A stretch of 64,000 nucleotides of DNA from Telmatactis stephensoni. Its lineage: Eukaryota > Cnidaria > Anthozoa > Actiniaria > Isophelliidae. The first letter of the stretch is position 1. The number at the start of each line of letters is the position of its first letter. Positions 1 through 12,800 of the stretch are shown here, piece after piece. The position numbers and the translations under genes are program-made. The notes below the pieces were generated by a model. The model had not been told where the DNA came from. It saw only the letters and a program-made list of their open reading frames with translations, and ran no database searches. The stretch is taken from contig JALIZF010001734.1 in the NCBI GenBank assembly GCA_029948255.1, forward strand, positions 186,001 to 250,000, given 5' to 3'.

Positions 1-213
1 AAAGATCAGATCGATGAGTATACATGTAAACCTCTTGCAGCTGGTTTCCTTCCCAGTCTTCGGGACGGATCTTTGTTTTGTCACCAAGTTAGGAATTTCT
101 GCAAAGGCTCTATATCCGAATTAGGTAAAGCTTGCTTGTTGCCATGACTTCCAGTCAATCACTTAGCAACAATCATCGAACTCTGCAGTCAGCTTGACAT
201 TCAAAAATCCCTG

Positions 214-290
214 ACTCAAGTGGGACTCGAACCCACGACCCCTGGAATACATTTTCAGTGCTCTGCCAGCTGTGGTAGTGAGTCAGCTGG
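214..290 (-). repeat. tRNA-like SINE head (candidate)
   Basis: On the minus strand a B-box-like stretch (GGTTCGAGTCCC, complement of 222-233) lies about 30 bases after an A-box-like stretch (GCTGGCAGAGC, complement near 262-272). This spacing matches a tRNA-type internal RNA polymerase III promoter. I could not fold a clean cloverleaf with acceptor stem and anticodon, so a tRNA-derived SINE head is more likely than a working tRNA gene. Confidence 0.4.
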
Positions 291-337
291 AGCTAGTGAT
301 CGTGGGCAAGGGTACTATAAATAGGAAACGGTATACA

Positions 338-450
338 ACAACAACAAAACTTCTTTATTTCAAATATACAGCGGAAAAATCGGGATGCTAGCCCGGCCGC
401 AAATAGCATAATTGCTAGTCGAGGCGGGTAGTATATCTATCTATAATTAT
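338..450 (-). repeat. L2/CR1-like LINE 3' end fragment
   Basis: Read on the minus strand this ends in an AATAAAG-like stretch followed by a short (GTT)n tail, the usual look of L2/CR1-type LINE 3' ends. It includes a GC-richer stretch with a CCGGGCTAGC-like segment. No coding sequence is recognisable, so this would be a 5'-truncated tail only. Confidence 0.4.
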
Positions 451-736
451 TCTACATATAGATTTTTTTTACATTTGGACATAGTTTTATATTGCTTAAT
501 ACATAGCTTTTACATTTAGCATAAATGGTATTGGTATTGTAGATAAACTAAAAAGAATAAGTGAAAGCCGCTTGGCACTATGACAAATATATGAGAAATA
601 AGGAAAGTTGAATTCCCTTGTTGCACGCTCTACGAGAGATTTTTTTCCCTCAGTCTCTCTCTAGTCTTTTCAAAACAAAAAAAGGAAGTTCCCTTTCCCT
701 TATTTCCTGACAATGAAAAATGTTTACAATATGAAG

Positions 737-1031
737 TATTACTGCCAAAACGCTTGTATCACGACCGACAGCTTTTATTTATTAATTAAACTTTCAGTTG
801 GATTTTGTTTTTTTTCTGATCAACTAATCATGTGAAGGGGGCGGAGTTTATACAAATGTCGACCTCCATTCGGCCTCGATCTACGTTTGCCATCCGCCTT
901 GAGGTCCTTTGAAGGCATTTGCATAAGCTGCGCACCCTCCACATGATTGACGGATCAGAAAAACCCAAAATCCAATTGAAAGTTTGAAATCATTGTTAGT
1001 TGGTCGCTATACAAGCGTTTTCGCAGTAATG
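737..1031. repeat. Fold-back element (MITE-like), about 295 bp
   Basis: The two ends are inverted copies: the left starts TATTACTGCCAAAACGCTTG and the right ends CAAGCGTTTTCGCAGTAATG. Pairing continues inward through TTTCAGTTGGATTTTG versus CAAAATCCAATTGAAAG and TGATCA..CATGTG versus CACATG..GATCA. The centre is unpaired and has no ORF. Confidence 0.7.
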
Positions 1032-1070
1032 ACTAGCTAGGCAAGATGATGTCCCAGTGGGACTATTCCA

Positions 1071-1365
1071 AGGCCTACCCCGGGCCCTAAAATCGTCGTT
1101 ATTTTGGGTGATGTTGTGCGATTCTAGGCGATTCAGGGCAATCCTAGGCGATATTGGGAAATTTTAGCCATTTCGAGTTGGCGCTCTTAGGCGCTCTTGG
1201 GCGATATTGAGCGATCTTGGGCGATATTAAGCAATTTTAGGCGATTTTAGGACCTGGACTAGGCCTATCTTAGGCGATATATATATTTGGCGACATTAAG
1301 CGATATTAGGCGATATATATATTAGACAATATTAAGCGATTTTAGGGCCCGGAGCTAGTAGGCCT
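1071..1365. mobile_element. Non-autonomous DNA transposon with 7-bp target duplication
   Basis: The termini are inverted repeats (AGGCCTAC at the left, GTAGGCCT at the right), followed inward by GGGCCCTAAAATCG and its complement. The heptamer TATTCCA flanks both sides (1064-1070 and 1366-1372), as expected for a target-site duplication. The interior is a degenerate array of roughly 10-bp units built on AGGCGAT. There is no coding capacity. The short duplication is closest to hAT/P-like cut-and-paste elements; the superfamily is not assignable by eye. Confidence 0.72.
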
Positions 1366-1372
1366 TATTCCA

Positions 1373-4300
1373 ACCAATGTCACCTGTGCCGGCCAAACAA
1401 AATTTCAGACAAATTTTCAAGGTACATTTTTGACACTTGATAATAGATTTGTGGCAAGTTTCTACAGTCTAAGATGCTTGTTTTTCAATCTCGATGTAGT
1501 TCGCACACATACAAATGAAATTATATCTTTTTTTAAGCGAAATGTTAAACATTTGTAGAGATTCTATTATTTTTATATACTCGATCGTTATTGGATAACC
1601 TGCATGATAACTTATTTGGATGTGGCTGTGGTTGGCATCTTCGTAGAATCTACAAAAAGGATCTAAATACATGTACAAGTTAGAAACCGACTAAGAGCCT
1701 ATTTTCGTAGAAAAAGGCAATTAGTTCTAGCACTAGAGATTGCTTTTATATGTGTCAAGCTGAAGGAAAACAAAAGACTAGTCGGGGGGTACGCCCCTAG
1801 CTCCTAGGCATGTTAGAAGCTCATGGTATGCCCCCACCCCACCCTACAGGGAAAAAAATGTCAATTCACAACTAGGGGTTTCCATGGGTCTAAACTGGGA
1901 ATTTTTTCTATTTAACTTGGGAAACCTGTAATACCCAAACTTGTAAAAATATAGAACAGATTCCCAGGGATTCACAGGTTAGACTCAGGGAAGCTCAATG
2001 TTTGTCCGAAGCTGGATATTAACATTTATCCTGTTCCCCCCTCTCCCCCATATCCCCCAATCACGCACACACGTTCCCTAAAAACAATATTACCTTGTCT
2101 CCATGCAAATTACTATGAGCCCTAACGAGCTCAGCAATCAATTTAAAATCATTTTTCGCGTAATTAAGCCAAATAATACCGCACCTTACAACCAATAATT
2201 ACTTTCATTCACTTATTCTCCATATCTTAAGATATCGAAATGTAGGATTTTGTGATGTTGTTTGATATATTTTTATCCTATTACCATTATGTTTGATGTG
2301 TTTACGGACTTTACGGGATACGTATACATTGGCAGCTCGTTAATGAAACGAAATGTAAGCTGTCACGAAAAGTTACTGACTCATCAGGGTTCACAAATTA
2401 AAGTTATGACTTTAGGGCTGTAATTAGCTCCACGGTTTTAGCTCCTAAGGACTTATACTTTATCTCTAAAGCTTTCTTCCACGGAGAAAATAAAAACGTT
2501 CAAAAATAAAAATAGTAAATAAATCTGATTAGTTGAAAGAGCTGTCTCTGATTTTAATGTATATGTTTTAAATTGTCAACCCCTGTATTTACACTAACAA
2601 CTGATTTGCTTGAATTTCACATCACAAACTGTCTGAAACTGTCAAATTTTATTTGCATATTGCTAAAACATTTCCTTAGTCAATTTGGCTGTGTTTTTCT
2701 TACTTTTGTAAATATACCGGCCGCACCCTTGCTAAGCTTGCCCGCAGCATCATATTAGAGAGTCCTCTTCTGTCCTGTTCAGAACAGTATACTTGTCTAA
2801 AGTTCTACACATTGAAAAAAAGAAGTGTAAAGAGTTATCGACTTTGATGTAAGTCAGTATATAAACACTTTGTTTAATCTACAAATAATTAGGTCATGAA
2901 ACACGGGTACTAAAGCTAAGAGCTTAGGAAAAGCGAGTTGTAAAAAAAGATGCAAAGAATCAACAAAAATTGAAATAGGAAATAGAGTATAAAAAGATAG
3001 GTACAGGGATTAATTTAAAATGAAAAGGTATCAGAAAGACATGCACGGAAACTGTTTGCAACTTTTTGTACCCAATTTAGTAGTTTTGGTTTGTCAAAAC
3101 TGAATCACTTCGCCAAGCTGCTATTTTTTATAATCTTGTAATTAAAGATATCAAAGGAAAGAGTTTAATAGCAATACGAGTAAAATCATACTATTTTTAT
3201 TTAATTTGCAACTCAAGCTTAATCGTTTTAAATTTTCCCTAGATCAAATTTGTAAAATTTTACTAACTTTAGAGATATGGTTGGATACAATAATCCAACA
3301 CTTGAAACTAGTGTTCAACTTTTTCCCATTTGAAAGGTAATTCTCATTTATATTATAAATTAGCTCCAAATCAGTTTCATCTACAAAAGTGGGTTTGCTG
3401 GATCGATGCTGGAGTCAGAAAGTCCCAACATTTAACGTTATTTCCTTGTTAAATTAAAGCTAATGGGCACAAAAGGCATGAAGAATGAACAAAGCAAATA
3501 TTAATTATCGCTTTTTCACATATTAAAGTTCTCAGGCAGATGTATTTGAGTTTTAATTCTTAACTTAAGTTTTGAGAAAGAGAAATAAAAAGAACATTTA
3601 GAAAGCCATTTCGCTGCTGCTTGTGCTAGTTGTTTGATATTGTGCATGGCTTGCGTTTCAAAAATTCAAAAAACGAAAGATAAAGAGCAAGCCATATTAT
3701 CGTGTCATAACTAAAAAAGTTGTGCTTTAAAATGAGGGCGTGAAATTAACGTCTGAATTAGTGTTATTTATTTTCTAGATTTCCTTTATTTTGGGCAAAT
3801 TCAAGAAACCATAGTGATCTTTTAATCTCCTTACCGAATTTCTTTTCGCCAATGATAAACAATACTTGTAAATATTTACCTGCACAAGAGAATCAAAGCA
3901 GGCTAAAGAGTTTCCGGCAATATCCATAAAACACAATGTACATGTTACCAGTTGTCAAATATTATATTTGCGTCTCGAAGAAAAAGAGTCTCAATCTCAA
4001 CAATTTGGATTTTTCGCTAACGACTTGTGAAGGTAAATTTTGAAGTGCAAAGGTATGATAATAATGATTTCCATAAACGACTCTGTGAAATTCACATTAT
4101 AAATCGTTAATTTGATATCTTTATCTTTTCTCTCTCTTTGTGTAAAATTTCGTTGAGAGCACTATCTTGGAAAACAAAGTTTATTTTCAGCTGATAAATT
4201 ATTTTTAATTTTTTCTCGATCATATTGAATTTATGGCCGGTAGTTCTCTTTCTTGGGGCTTGGTATAATTAATTGTTTGTTTGTTTGTCTGTTGTCGTTT

Positions 4301-5850
4301 GTCTTTATATTTGTTTGACCGTTTTCCTAGTTGTTTTGTTTATTTATTTTTTGATTGATTATTTTTATATTGCTGGACGTTTATTTCTTCGATTGTATCG
4401 CTTCCATGCAGTCGTAGATTTCGTCAAATATTGTCAGCCGTTTTTACCTCAATTGATTTATTAAATTTCTTTCATTCAATTTGTTATCGAATCTTACTTT
4501 GCTTTCTTATCTCGAGATTTTACAAACTTCTCCTTTGTATATGCAGGCCGTAAACAAGCAGAATCATTACAGTGCTGTTTTCTTCAGTGCTCATTTCGTC
4601 AAGAAAAACATGGAAATCCCCTTAATCCGATTGTCAACTTCAGTTTTCAATAAACTCTTTACAAAATTACATGAATTAAACATGATATAGATAAATACAA
4701 GAGTGTTGTATAATTTTACACTAAGAGTTTCACAGAGATTTGCAAACAAACAAATTAGCATTTAACTGGCATCTTCAGATGACGTACTGCTTCTCAACTC
4801 GCTAGCTAATTGGTTATCAGGTCTTAAGACATTTTCGCGCCAATATGTTAGGCAGTTGCTACGTTACCTGTCATAACTGACTTTTATTACGTCGCCTTGT
4901 TACATTAAACCTATTTAGTTTACGTAAACGAACACGTGATAGGACTATTCGCAATGTAATTGGCTTTTGAAACAATGCTTGTCAATTTGGTAATTAGCGG
5001 TTTTAGAGCTTGTCCTAAAAACAAACATCAACAGTTAAAACTCCCATCCAAACGCTTTGTCTTGCAAATTATATTTTACTGACTCGGTACTGGAGATAAG
5101 TACGTTTTTTCTCCAGCTGCTAATGATTGGAAAACTCGTGATTTGATTGGTCGTTGATCCATCGTTTGTCCATCAAGTTGAAGCAGTTTCGCAGCCTGCC
5201 GTAGGGACAAACATTTTCTAATTAAAAACCGATTTTCATTTTTCGTCTCGTCTTATGAGCACTTGAGAGGCTTTTTGTGAAGACGTCAAAGCTTGCTGGT
5301 TCGTCCTCGACCGGTCGACATCGTGGTACTTCTTAAAATAAGAGGCTTATTAGATTGATCTGGGAGGAATAACAAAATAGGGTAGACTCATTTAATGTAG
5401 GTAGTGCTTATACTCCTTTGGCAATTGTAGTTGTCCTTCACTATGTAAAAGCCTTCTAGTAACATTACTTTACTTAATATGCTAATATAATACTTAATAT
5501 ATTTTAAGATCAGTCTAAATCTTTGCTAATTTTGTCCTTTTTATCCAAAAATTATCTCTATTTTTGATTAAAATTTTGACCAGAGTTCCATTTAAAATCG
5601 GTCGTGACTTTGATATCCTAAAATTAAATATTTTCCAAAGTTAATTCTGGATTTTCAAAGGGTGTCTAATGAAAAACGTACAAATACAAAAATACAATAG
5701 AATCGATTCAAAGAGCTCATTATGTTTTAATCTTAGACCGAAATATCCCATTCTTGTATCAACACTTATTGACACATAAAATAATGATTGACGTCACAAT
5801 TTGTATATGAAATTTACATTGCAAGCCAAATAGAAAATAATTATTTCTTT
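1373..5850. other. Intergenic AT-rich sequence without recognised genes
   Basis: No ORF with a recognisable domain is visible on either strand. The longest open stretches are 60-70 codons and low in complexity. There is a short TTTG run near 4275-4290. This is the upstream intergenic region of GPCR-1; regulatory sites may exist but I can support none individually. Confidence 0.5.
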
Positions 5851-5867
5851 TTCCCTTCCCAACACAG
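5844..5867 (+). other. Candidate 3' splice site in the 5' UTR of GPCR-1
   Basis: A pyrimidine-rich run ends in ACACAG at 5862-5867, 17 bases before the first ATG of the receptor at 5885. This suggests a short 5' UTR exon upstream spliced to an intronless coding exon, a common layout for class A receptors. It is inferred from the motif only. Confidence 0.4.
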
Positions 5868-5884
5868 ATTCAGAGACACGCAAG

Positions 5885-7120
5885 ATGATGAAAAACTTTA
5901 ACAACTCAACAGCTGTTACCGGTACTGGATTTTCTACGCTTCCAAATGACGAGATAGAAGTTATTGGCTCAACTGTGGTGTATGCGGTACTAGCCTTGAC
6001 TATTATTAGTGGAAACAGTCTTGTCATCGCAGCCTATCGCTATAACCTTCGCCTACAGACAGTTACAAATACATTCCTAGTAGGGCTAGCCGTTAGCGAT
6101 CTTCTCGTAGGGCTTGTATCAGTTCCCTTATGGGTTTATTTCTCGGTCTGTCAGCAGTATCATACATGCATCGAAAGTCGAAGTCTTCACGTTTTTTACC
6201 ACACCGCCGATATTTTTGTGGGATGTGCGTCGGTTCTACAACTGACAGCAATCAGTATTGAACGATTCCTTGCGATAACGCGTCCAATCAGTCACCGTAC
6301 CTACCCCTCAAGGTTTTATACAACGCTAATCATCGCAGCCTGGCTGTACGCGCTTCTAATGGCCGTCTTGTTTCCTGTACAAATCACGCGATGGGAAAAA
6401 ATCTATACCGTCATCCTTGTGTCCACGTGCTTTGCTATTCCCACAATTCTTATATTCGTTGTTTACGTACTTATCTTCAAAACTGCCATGTTTTCATCCG
6501 ATGTTCGTGTATGTCCAGAAGGATCTCAAAGGCGCACTGTTCAACAAGAGGCAAAGATTGCCGTCACGATCGCCGTTATTACGGGACTTTTTGTACTGGC
6601 TTGGCTGCCCTTTTTTGTTCTCAACGTAATTGGGACATTTTGTATCAAGTGCCTTCCGCAAGGTCCTGGCGTATTAAGACTAATACGGTTTGTTAAATGG
6701 ATGCACTATAGTAACAGTGTAGTCAACCCCGTGATATACGCTTATCGAAACAGAGAAATGAGGCGAACATTTATACGGCTTCTCCGAGTCTCGCTGTGCC
6801 ACTGCTGTACCGAGGAAACGTTCCCCATACAGCCCTTCAGCATCCAAAAGCGCTCACAGGCACAAAAGTCAAGTTTAAAAATAGAAAAGAATAACAAAAG
6901 TTTGAAAAAGAACGCGGAGAAAAATTCTGTTAATAATGACATTATGCCATCAGGAAGCCAATCAAATAACGCCAATGTCAATAACCTCGCCGAGCCCTTC
7001 GATTCTGGTGTTCAGATATGCGAAAAAAAAGCGAGCAATAGCGAAGGCTCTCCCAAGAAAGGTGTGACTTTTCAAGGAGTCGATGCTATTTGTAAAGATT
7101 ATGACGCTCAAACAACTTAG
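5885..7120 (+). CDS. Class A (rhodopsin-like) GPCR, aminergic-pocket type (GPCR-1)
   Basis: Intact single-exon receptor of 411 residues, predicted to act at the plasma membrane through G proteins. Seen: N44 in TM1 (GNSLVIAA), D72 in TM2 (LAVSD), E126-R127 (ERF form of DRY), W153 in TM4, P186 in TM5, W240-x-P242 with F243-F244 in TM6 and NPVIY at 281-285 in TM7. D109 sits at 3.32, and W272 and Y275 sit at 7.40 and 7.43, the residues that hold the amine in aminergic receptors. No cysteine is at 3.25 or in the very short ECL2. ECL3 carries C253 and C256. The N terminus has Asn glycosylation sequons (N6, N7). The C-terminal tail is long (about 120 residues), Ser/Lys/Asn-rich, with a Cys cluster after helix 8 that could be palmitoylated. 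I chose the first ATG (5885); a second follows directly. Ligand unknown: amine, trace amine or a MECA-type lipid/peptide are all possible. Confidence 0.93.
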   Translation: MMKNFNNSTAVTGTGFSTLPNDEIEVIGSTVVYAVLALTIISGNSLVIAAYRYNLRLQTVTNTFLVGLAVSDLLVGLVSVPLWVYFSVCQQYHTCIESRSLHVFYHTADIFVGCASVLQLTAISIERFLAITRPISHRTYPSRFYTTLIIAAWLYALLMAVLFPVQITRWEKIYTVILVSTCFAIPTILIFVVYVLIFKTAMFSSDVRVCPEGSQRRTVQQEAKIAVTIAVITGLFVLAWLPFFVLNVIGTFCIKCLPQGPGVLRLIRFVKWMHYSNSVVNPVIYAYRNREMRRTFIRLLRVSLCHCCTEETFPIQPFSIQKRSQAQKSSLKIEKNNKSLKKNAEKNSVNNDIMPSGSQSNNANVNNLAEPFDSGVQICEKKASNSEGSPKKGVTFQGVDAICKDYDAQTT

Positions 7121-7553
7121 CAAATTTAAGTACATTTATTTCAAAAAAACTCACGCAAACGATAAATTAGTTCATGGTAAATGGCCTTTTTAAGAGCAAA
7201 GAAAAAGACGGGGGATCTTCTAAAAGTTCTTTGTAAATTCTTTTGGGCTGTTCTCCCTTTCAGCTTTCTTCTAGCTCCCTTTAGTCATACGATTGATTCT
7301 AGACTTTGGTCTTATGATAACACTAATTTACTATTAGTGCAAACAATCTTTTTTTGAGTAAGGTTAATGAATAATGTAACTGCTGACAAAACTGGAGACA
7401 TTCTCATGCCACACATGGAAAACAACATCTACATATTGTGACACTATTGTTTGTGATTCCACTTGGACATCAATCAAAATATGCTAATATGTAACTAAAT
7501 TAACACGTTTAAACAACATCATCAAAACTATTCATATAAATTCTTCAAGTTTC

Positions 7554-7559
7554 AATAAA
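7554..7559 (+). terminator. Candidate polyadenylation signal for GPCR-1
   Basis: AATAAA lies about 430 bases after the GPCR-1 stop codon in an AT-rich context. It is the first perfect hexamer I noticed in the expected range. Use of it is inferred. Confidence 0.4.
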
Positions 7560-7802
7560 AATCGGGGATAAAACCACAACAAAATGTTAGTAAAAAATTA
7601 CAAATCAAACCATGCTTTACCACAACGTTTCTTCATTGCACATGCATATGACGACTGACATGGCATTATCACTTGAACCTGTTTTTGGAAGAAAAACGCC
7701 AGCAACAGCTTGCAACATGATGAATGCGTTGGAACACTGGCTTCAGACAACTAATTGTGACGTTTCTTTTATTCTGTTACAGCTGAAACATGCATCTCTT
7801 TG

Positions 7803-8033
7803 AGGGGGTTTACATGACATCATGATCATCCTAGCACTGGGATCATCCTAACAGGCGAATCATCCTATCTGCTATACATTTACTGCATTCTGTTGGAAAT
7901 TAGTGTCTTCACTTCGGGTACTAGGATCATCCTACTAAACAGAATGCAGGAAATGTATAGCAGGTAGGACAATTTGCCTTCTAGGATATGATCCTAGTAC
8001 TAGGATGATCTTAGTATCATGTAAACACCCCCT
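7803..8033. repeat. Palindromic MITE-like element, 231 bp
   Basis: Ends are AGGGGGTTTACATGA and CATGTAAACACCCCCT, near-perfect inverted repeats. Inside, several copies of GGATCATCCTA and its complement (near 7827, 7841, 7925) and the pair CTGCTATACATTTACTGCATTCTG / CAGAATGCAGGAAATGTATAGCAG extend the fold. No ORF belongs to it. Confidence 0.75.
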
Positions 8034-8846
8034 GAATTGCCGTCCAGCAACTATGAACAATGACGGCTGAATACTGTTGAAAGTGTTTGTACCGCGCACA
8101 GGGTTATGCAGCAGCCTGTGCAGCTCATTTCTAATCCCCTGTATAGCCAGCATGCAGTGAAATTAAAATGTAAATTTTATAAGCGAATAAAAACCAGGCT
8201 ATATTTAAGCAGCAGGATCTAATTTCTCACACTATATAGTAATGCATTGTGTCCACAAGCAAATAAAAAATTAGCTTTTGCACTCTGAATTCATTGATTT
8301 ACTACACAAGTCATGTCACTGACGTTAACTTATTCATCTGAAAGAAACATTTACTGACAACAGTAAATGCCACATGTCTTGTTAAATATTCGTGTCTTGC
8401 GCGAAATAATGTTTGTGTATGAGGATTTCAGAGTCAATTCATAGCTCGACTTTAACAATAGCGCACAAACAAACATCCAATCATTCTCTAGCCAGATTTC
8501 CCAATGGAATAACTTATGTCCGACAAGCAGATCTTAAGATTGTTGCATTTTGTTTGTAGACAGATTTTAAAGTTTTAACAAGTTTCATTTTATTAGAAGA
8601 TTAGAGTATCTATCTATTGAAATCTGAACGTACAATGTTTTGCAATCATACGTACTTTTTCTTGTGCAGTTTTCTTATAAAACGTGTTGCCTTGTCCGAC
8701 ATAGCAACAGTAACTAAGGAGTTGTGAAACCATGAATGAAGGCGAAAATCGAAGCAGGTTCTTTCAGGCTCTTCTCTTTATTTAATGAGACATAAGATAT
8801 TTGTAATAGTCCAAATACCTTTTTCTCTAGTCAACGTGACTGTTTA

Positions 8847-9117
8847 CCTATTTCTGAAAACGTCGTTGGTCAAAAAGCCTCGAATCTAGTTGACAGGAAG
8901 TATGGGTATAAATGACACTGGGCCATATGAATATCAACACGATGATTCACAACTGCTGTACATTACCTCGACCTTATGTACAAAAGACTTCATTTATTGA
9001 TGTTAAAAATCAACACCAAAGCCCGAAAGCGATTGACGTTTTGCAGCTACCCATACTTAATTATAATTATTTTTGGTCTAGTCGCAAGGTCCGCAAGGGC
9101 TCGGCTCACTGAGCATG
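8847..9117. repeat. Dispersed repeat, copy 1 (pairs with 45687-45953)
   Basis: About 260 bp with order-preserving similarity to 45687-45953. Shared landmarks are CCTATTTC..AAAACGT, GGAAGTATGGGTA, TGACCTTAT / CGACCTTATG, AACTTCATTT / GACTTCATTT, CAACTACCC / CAGCTACCC and TTTCGGTC / TTTTGGTC. The copies are clearly diverged. No coding frame. Confidence 0.6.
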
Positions 9118-9840
9118 TGTAATTACAATAAGGTGGGATTAGTACAGCATGTTTGTTTTCGTTCAACGCGTACTTCACCAGCTTGACCGATTAAAAGAAA
9201 AAAAGGAATCTCACAATGTCGGCTGTGGTTATTTTTCAAACTAATACATGTTGGTTGAAATCAAATTTCTTAATTGATTTCAGTTTAATGATTGCAATTT
9301 AATCATTACTTATTTTGTCTATTTCAATTTGCTAACTTAGTTTTGGACGGTATTACTATCGGAAGGGTTTTGTTAGTTGGTTGGTTTTGTGCAATGGTAA
9401 CTCATGTACCTTCGTTCTTAATTCTTTCCTGTTGAGTTGAGCAACTATTTTCTTAGAAATTATTTAAGAAAGCTCATCAGCAATTGTTCTTAAAAACGTT
9501 TTCGGGAGACTCACTGATGCTGATGTGGAAGCCAATTGAAATACTTAATTGTACAATTGATGAGCGATTACTAATTAAATCTTGGCATTTGTAAAAGAAG
9601 GCATTTGGTCATATTTCAACTGATATGTAGATAGCATTTTATCTAAAAGGCTAAGGTACAACTATATTATCGATTTGCAACAAAATAGTTAAAAAACATA
9701 CGAAGGGACGTCAAATGAAAATTGAATATGATTAGCAATAAATATTTTCCGTTTTGGTGAGGGTTGCTTGGGAACCGGGTTTAACATCGACTTCACACGT
9801 GGTCGTATTCACAAACACAAATTTTAATTTTCTTCACTAA
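9118..9840. other. Intergenic region upstream of the NXPE gene
   Basis: AT-rich sequence without ORFs or obvious inverted repeats. It should contain the NXPE promoter, but I see no convincing TATA or initiator arrangement to mark. Confidence 0.4.
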
Positions 9841-9891
9841 ATATATATTGAAATACTTGAAGGACAAAGACACCAAGAAAACCAGTCCAAA

Positions 9892-12800
9892 ATGACTAAT
9901 CCAAAGGTCCTTCTATTTGTGCTTGGACGAGTCTTTTTCGCTTCCTTCTTCATCTTTTTGCTACAAGCCAATTTCAAGAAGGATGCCAAATTCCACACTG
10001 AGAAGGATCCAAGACTAGATGAATTAATGCGTAACTGGTGTCGTGTTCGGAACGAAAGGGTTGATGTAGAATCCAAACTTCAAGCCTGCAATTTTGACAT
10101 TTCATGGGATTCCCGATATAATGATGAACAGAGGAACAAATTGGTTACAGATCCCGTCAAGAGTGAAATTATAAAATTCGAAATTAAACCAGCAGGAGAG
10201 TTTAGCAGTTTTGTTATCCAGACAAAAACATTGGACGGGAAAAATAAAACATTTGGAGGAGATTCATGGAGGATTATGATACGTGGACGGTCAAGTGTAG
10301 CTCCAACGATATTTGACCTCGCCAATGGTCAATACGAGGTCATATTCCTTATCGCAGACCCTGGAGTTTATAAAGTAGAGATTTTACTGGATTATAGTTT
10401 GTGTGATGGTTATAGAGATCCGCCTAAAGATTGGTTCATTAAAGGTAGGCTTATTCTGAGACGGTTTGAAAACCCGGAATCCCTGTGTAGCGACGTCTCC
10501 GAGCACTGCGTGCTTAGGAGACTGAGGCGAGCGCAACTTTTAGAGTTCGGCCCATAGCAGCATTTTTTCCCTCTGCATCTAGGCCACGAGCGTTGCCAGT
10601 GGTGGTGTTTTATCAACGTAATAACAAATTATTGAAATTTGGACTTTCTCCTTTCGGGGGAACTATGTAAACTTTTACATAGTGTATGAGATGTATTGAA
10701 ATACGTATTCGCCACTTAATAATAATAATAATAAATGGTTCTTCATAGCGCATCAAACAAAAGTCTCAATGCTCTTTACATTAGGCCAGATAGAATTACA
10801 GATTCTTGAAGTTTAACGAAATACCATTAGATTATGTACATGTACATGTACACTTCGGTGTCGTAGTTTGCATTGAATTATGTATGAGACTATTATAGAG
10901 GACACACTTTTGAATATGAAAGAAATAATACATGGAGCACAATAATATCAAGAATTGATTACATGTACTTTATAACAATTTAATACAAATTTAATCTTAT
11001 TGAAAAGTTGTTCCATAAAACAGCCCCATAATTCAGTGCGAACCTAACTTCGAAAGGGCGAATAGATTCAAACTTGACGACAATTACGGCTTTTTATAAA
11101 CGATGCTTCTTTTTTGTTAGGAAATTCGCAGGGAAAAATGCAACCAGACGGAATACTTGGTGGTCACGCCAAGAAAGACTATCTAATGAAGAAATTCCAA
11201 GATGGACGAAACATTTTTCTAAATGTTCCACTTCCTAAACACGAAGGTAGATATATTGTTATTGACTCAGATTTATTAACATTAGGCAGATTTAGCAAGT
11301 GCGACGCAACGCGAGAACAGGACTTGAGATGATAAAAATATCACGTTCGTTTATTGCGACGTGACGATCGTGACGACGTCGCTATGCATGCCACGTTCGG
11401 GACGCCATGTCACTTGTTTTCACGTCTTCAGCGTTCGTGGAATCATCTTTCACGTCGTGTCGCGGCGACGCCCCGCCTTCGACTTCGATATCAATTGATC
11501 CTTCACAAATCGAAAAAGACGTTGCTCCCTCTACTCCCTCCTTACATTATATCAGTGCAGAGCGAACAAGAGACGATTATAAAGCTCGAGTTGACTAAGC
11601 ATAAGTTAACAATGAAAGATAAACGATTTTGTAATTGAGTAGGTCAGGACGATGCTCAGTCTTTGGCTTACACTCATATACTGCTATATCTTTTTATAAA
11701 ATACTTGAGATATAACGCGCGCGCTGATTGGCATGGCTCGAGACATGGAGAGACATGGCTCGCTCAAAAAACGTCGAAAATATTTTATAAAAGCAATATA
11801 AAACGATCGCTTATGTACTGTGATATAAACACTCTGGAAGATGTAGAGCACTCGAAAAGCAAGAGAAACACTCGGCTACGCCTCGTGTTCCTAAGCTTAC
11901 TTTTCTCTTGCTCTACATCTTCCATCGTGTTTATATCACAGAAAAGAGACATGCGCGCGCGTTTTATATTCTTTAAGTAAAGCGTATTTCTGTGGTGATT
12001 TGCAGGCTTGTTTTTCATGCACACACAGCAAGCCCGGCACTCTCGATACGACCCTACGTGCCAATCAAGCTGCTCTTACATGTGGGACGGTCATGGAAGA
12101 TGGAACGATGACGTATGGTTGCCTTATCTTAGAGGTACGAGACACCAATGCGCATGCGCAGCATATTTACTATCGGCGGAATCTGGTAATAATAAAAATT
12201 AACAATAATACGTATATATGACTGATTCCAAGTCGTGAGCAATGAGCTATGATATGGCATTTCTTATTACATTGTTGATTTGTATGCGACAGACGTCACT
12301 TACCATAACGGTATGGATAAGTTATGGCATACAATAATAATAAATAATAACTTTATTAACGTCTTGAAATATTCTAGTCGGGCTCAGGTGCCCTACTAAT
12401 GGGGCAATACTAATCGAGACAAAATAATAGTAAAAGAAAAATCGTAACAGAAAATTGTTTCATACAAACAGTCAGTGACATTAATGGCCATGGGTTTATA
12501 TTTAGTTAATGTTTTTCGATACGCAGGACTCGCACCGCGTAGTACTTTAGCCTGCGTTGTTCGACATAGCCGGATTGCAACTTCAGCGTATTTGCACTTG
12601 TCTATTATAGTAACCGCTATAGTCTAAGTTTAGAAACAGTTTTCAAATCTTCTTCTTCTTCTTCTTCTTCTCTTCAATTTCGTAGCTTTGCAGAATTTGA
12701 CCACAACTCCGTTACCCAGGAAGCAGCATCATTACAGTACATTATTAATTTACGGCGATTCACAAGCTGACAGAATGTACGAAGCTCTAAAGAACTCTGC

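Noticed and set aside
214..290. Functional tRNA gene
   Set aside because: A- and B-box-like parts exist, but I cannot pair an acceptor stem or place an anticodon loop.
11785..12024. 79-codon minus-strand frame, with a near-identical partner at 30435-30692
   Set aside because: The similarity is DNA-level: both are copies of one palindromic repeat. The peptide has no domain.
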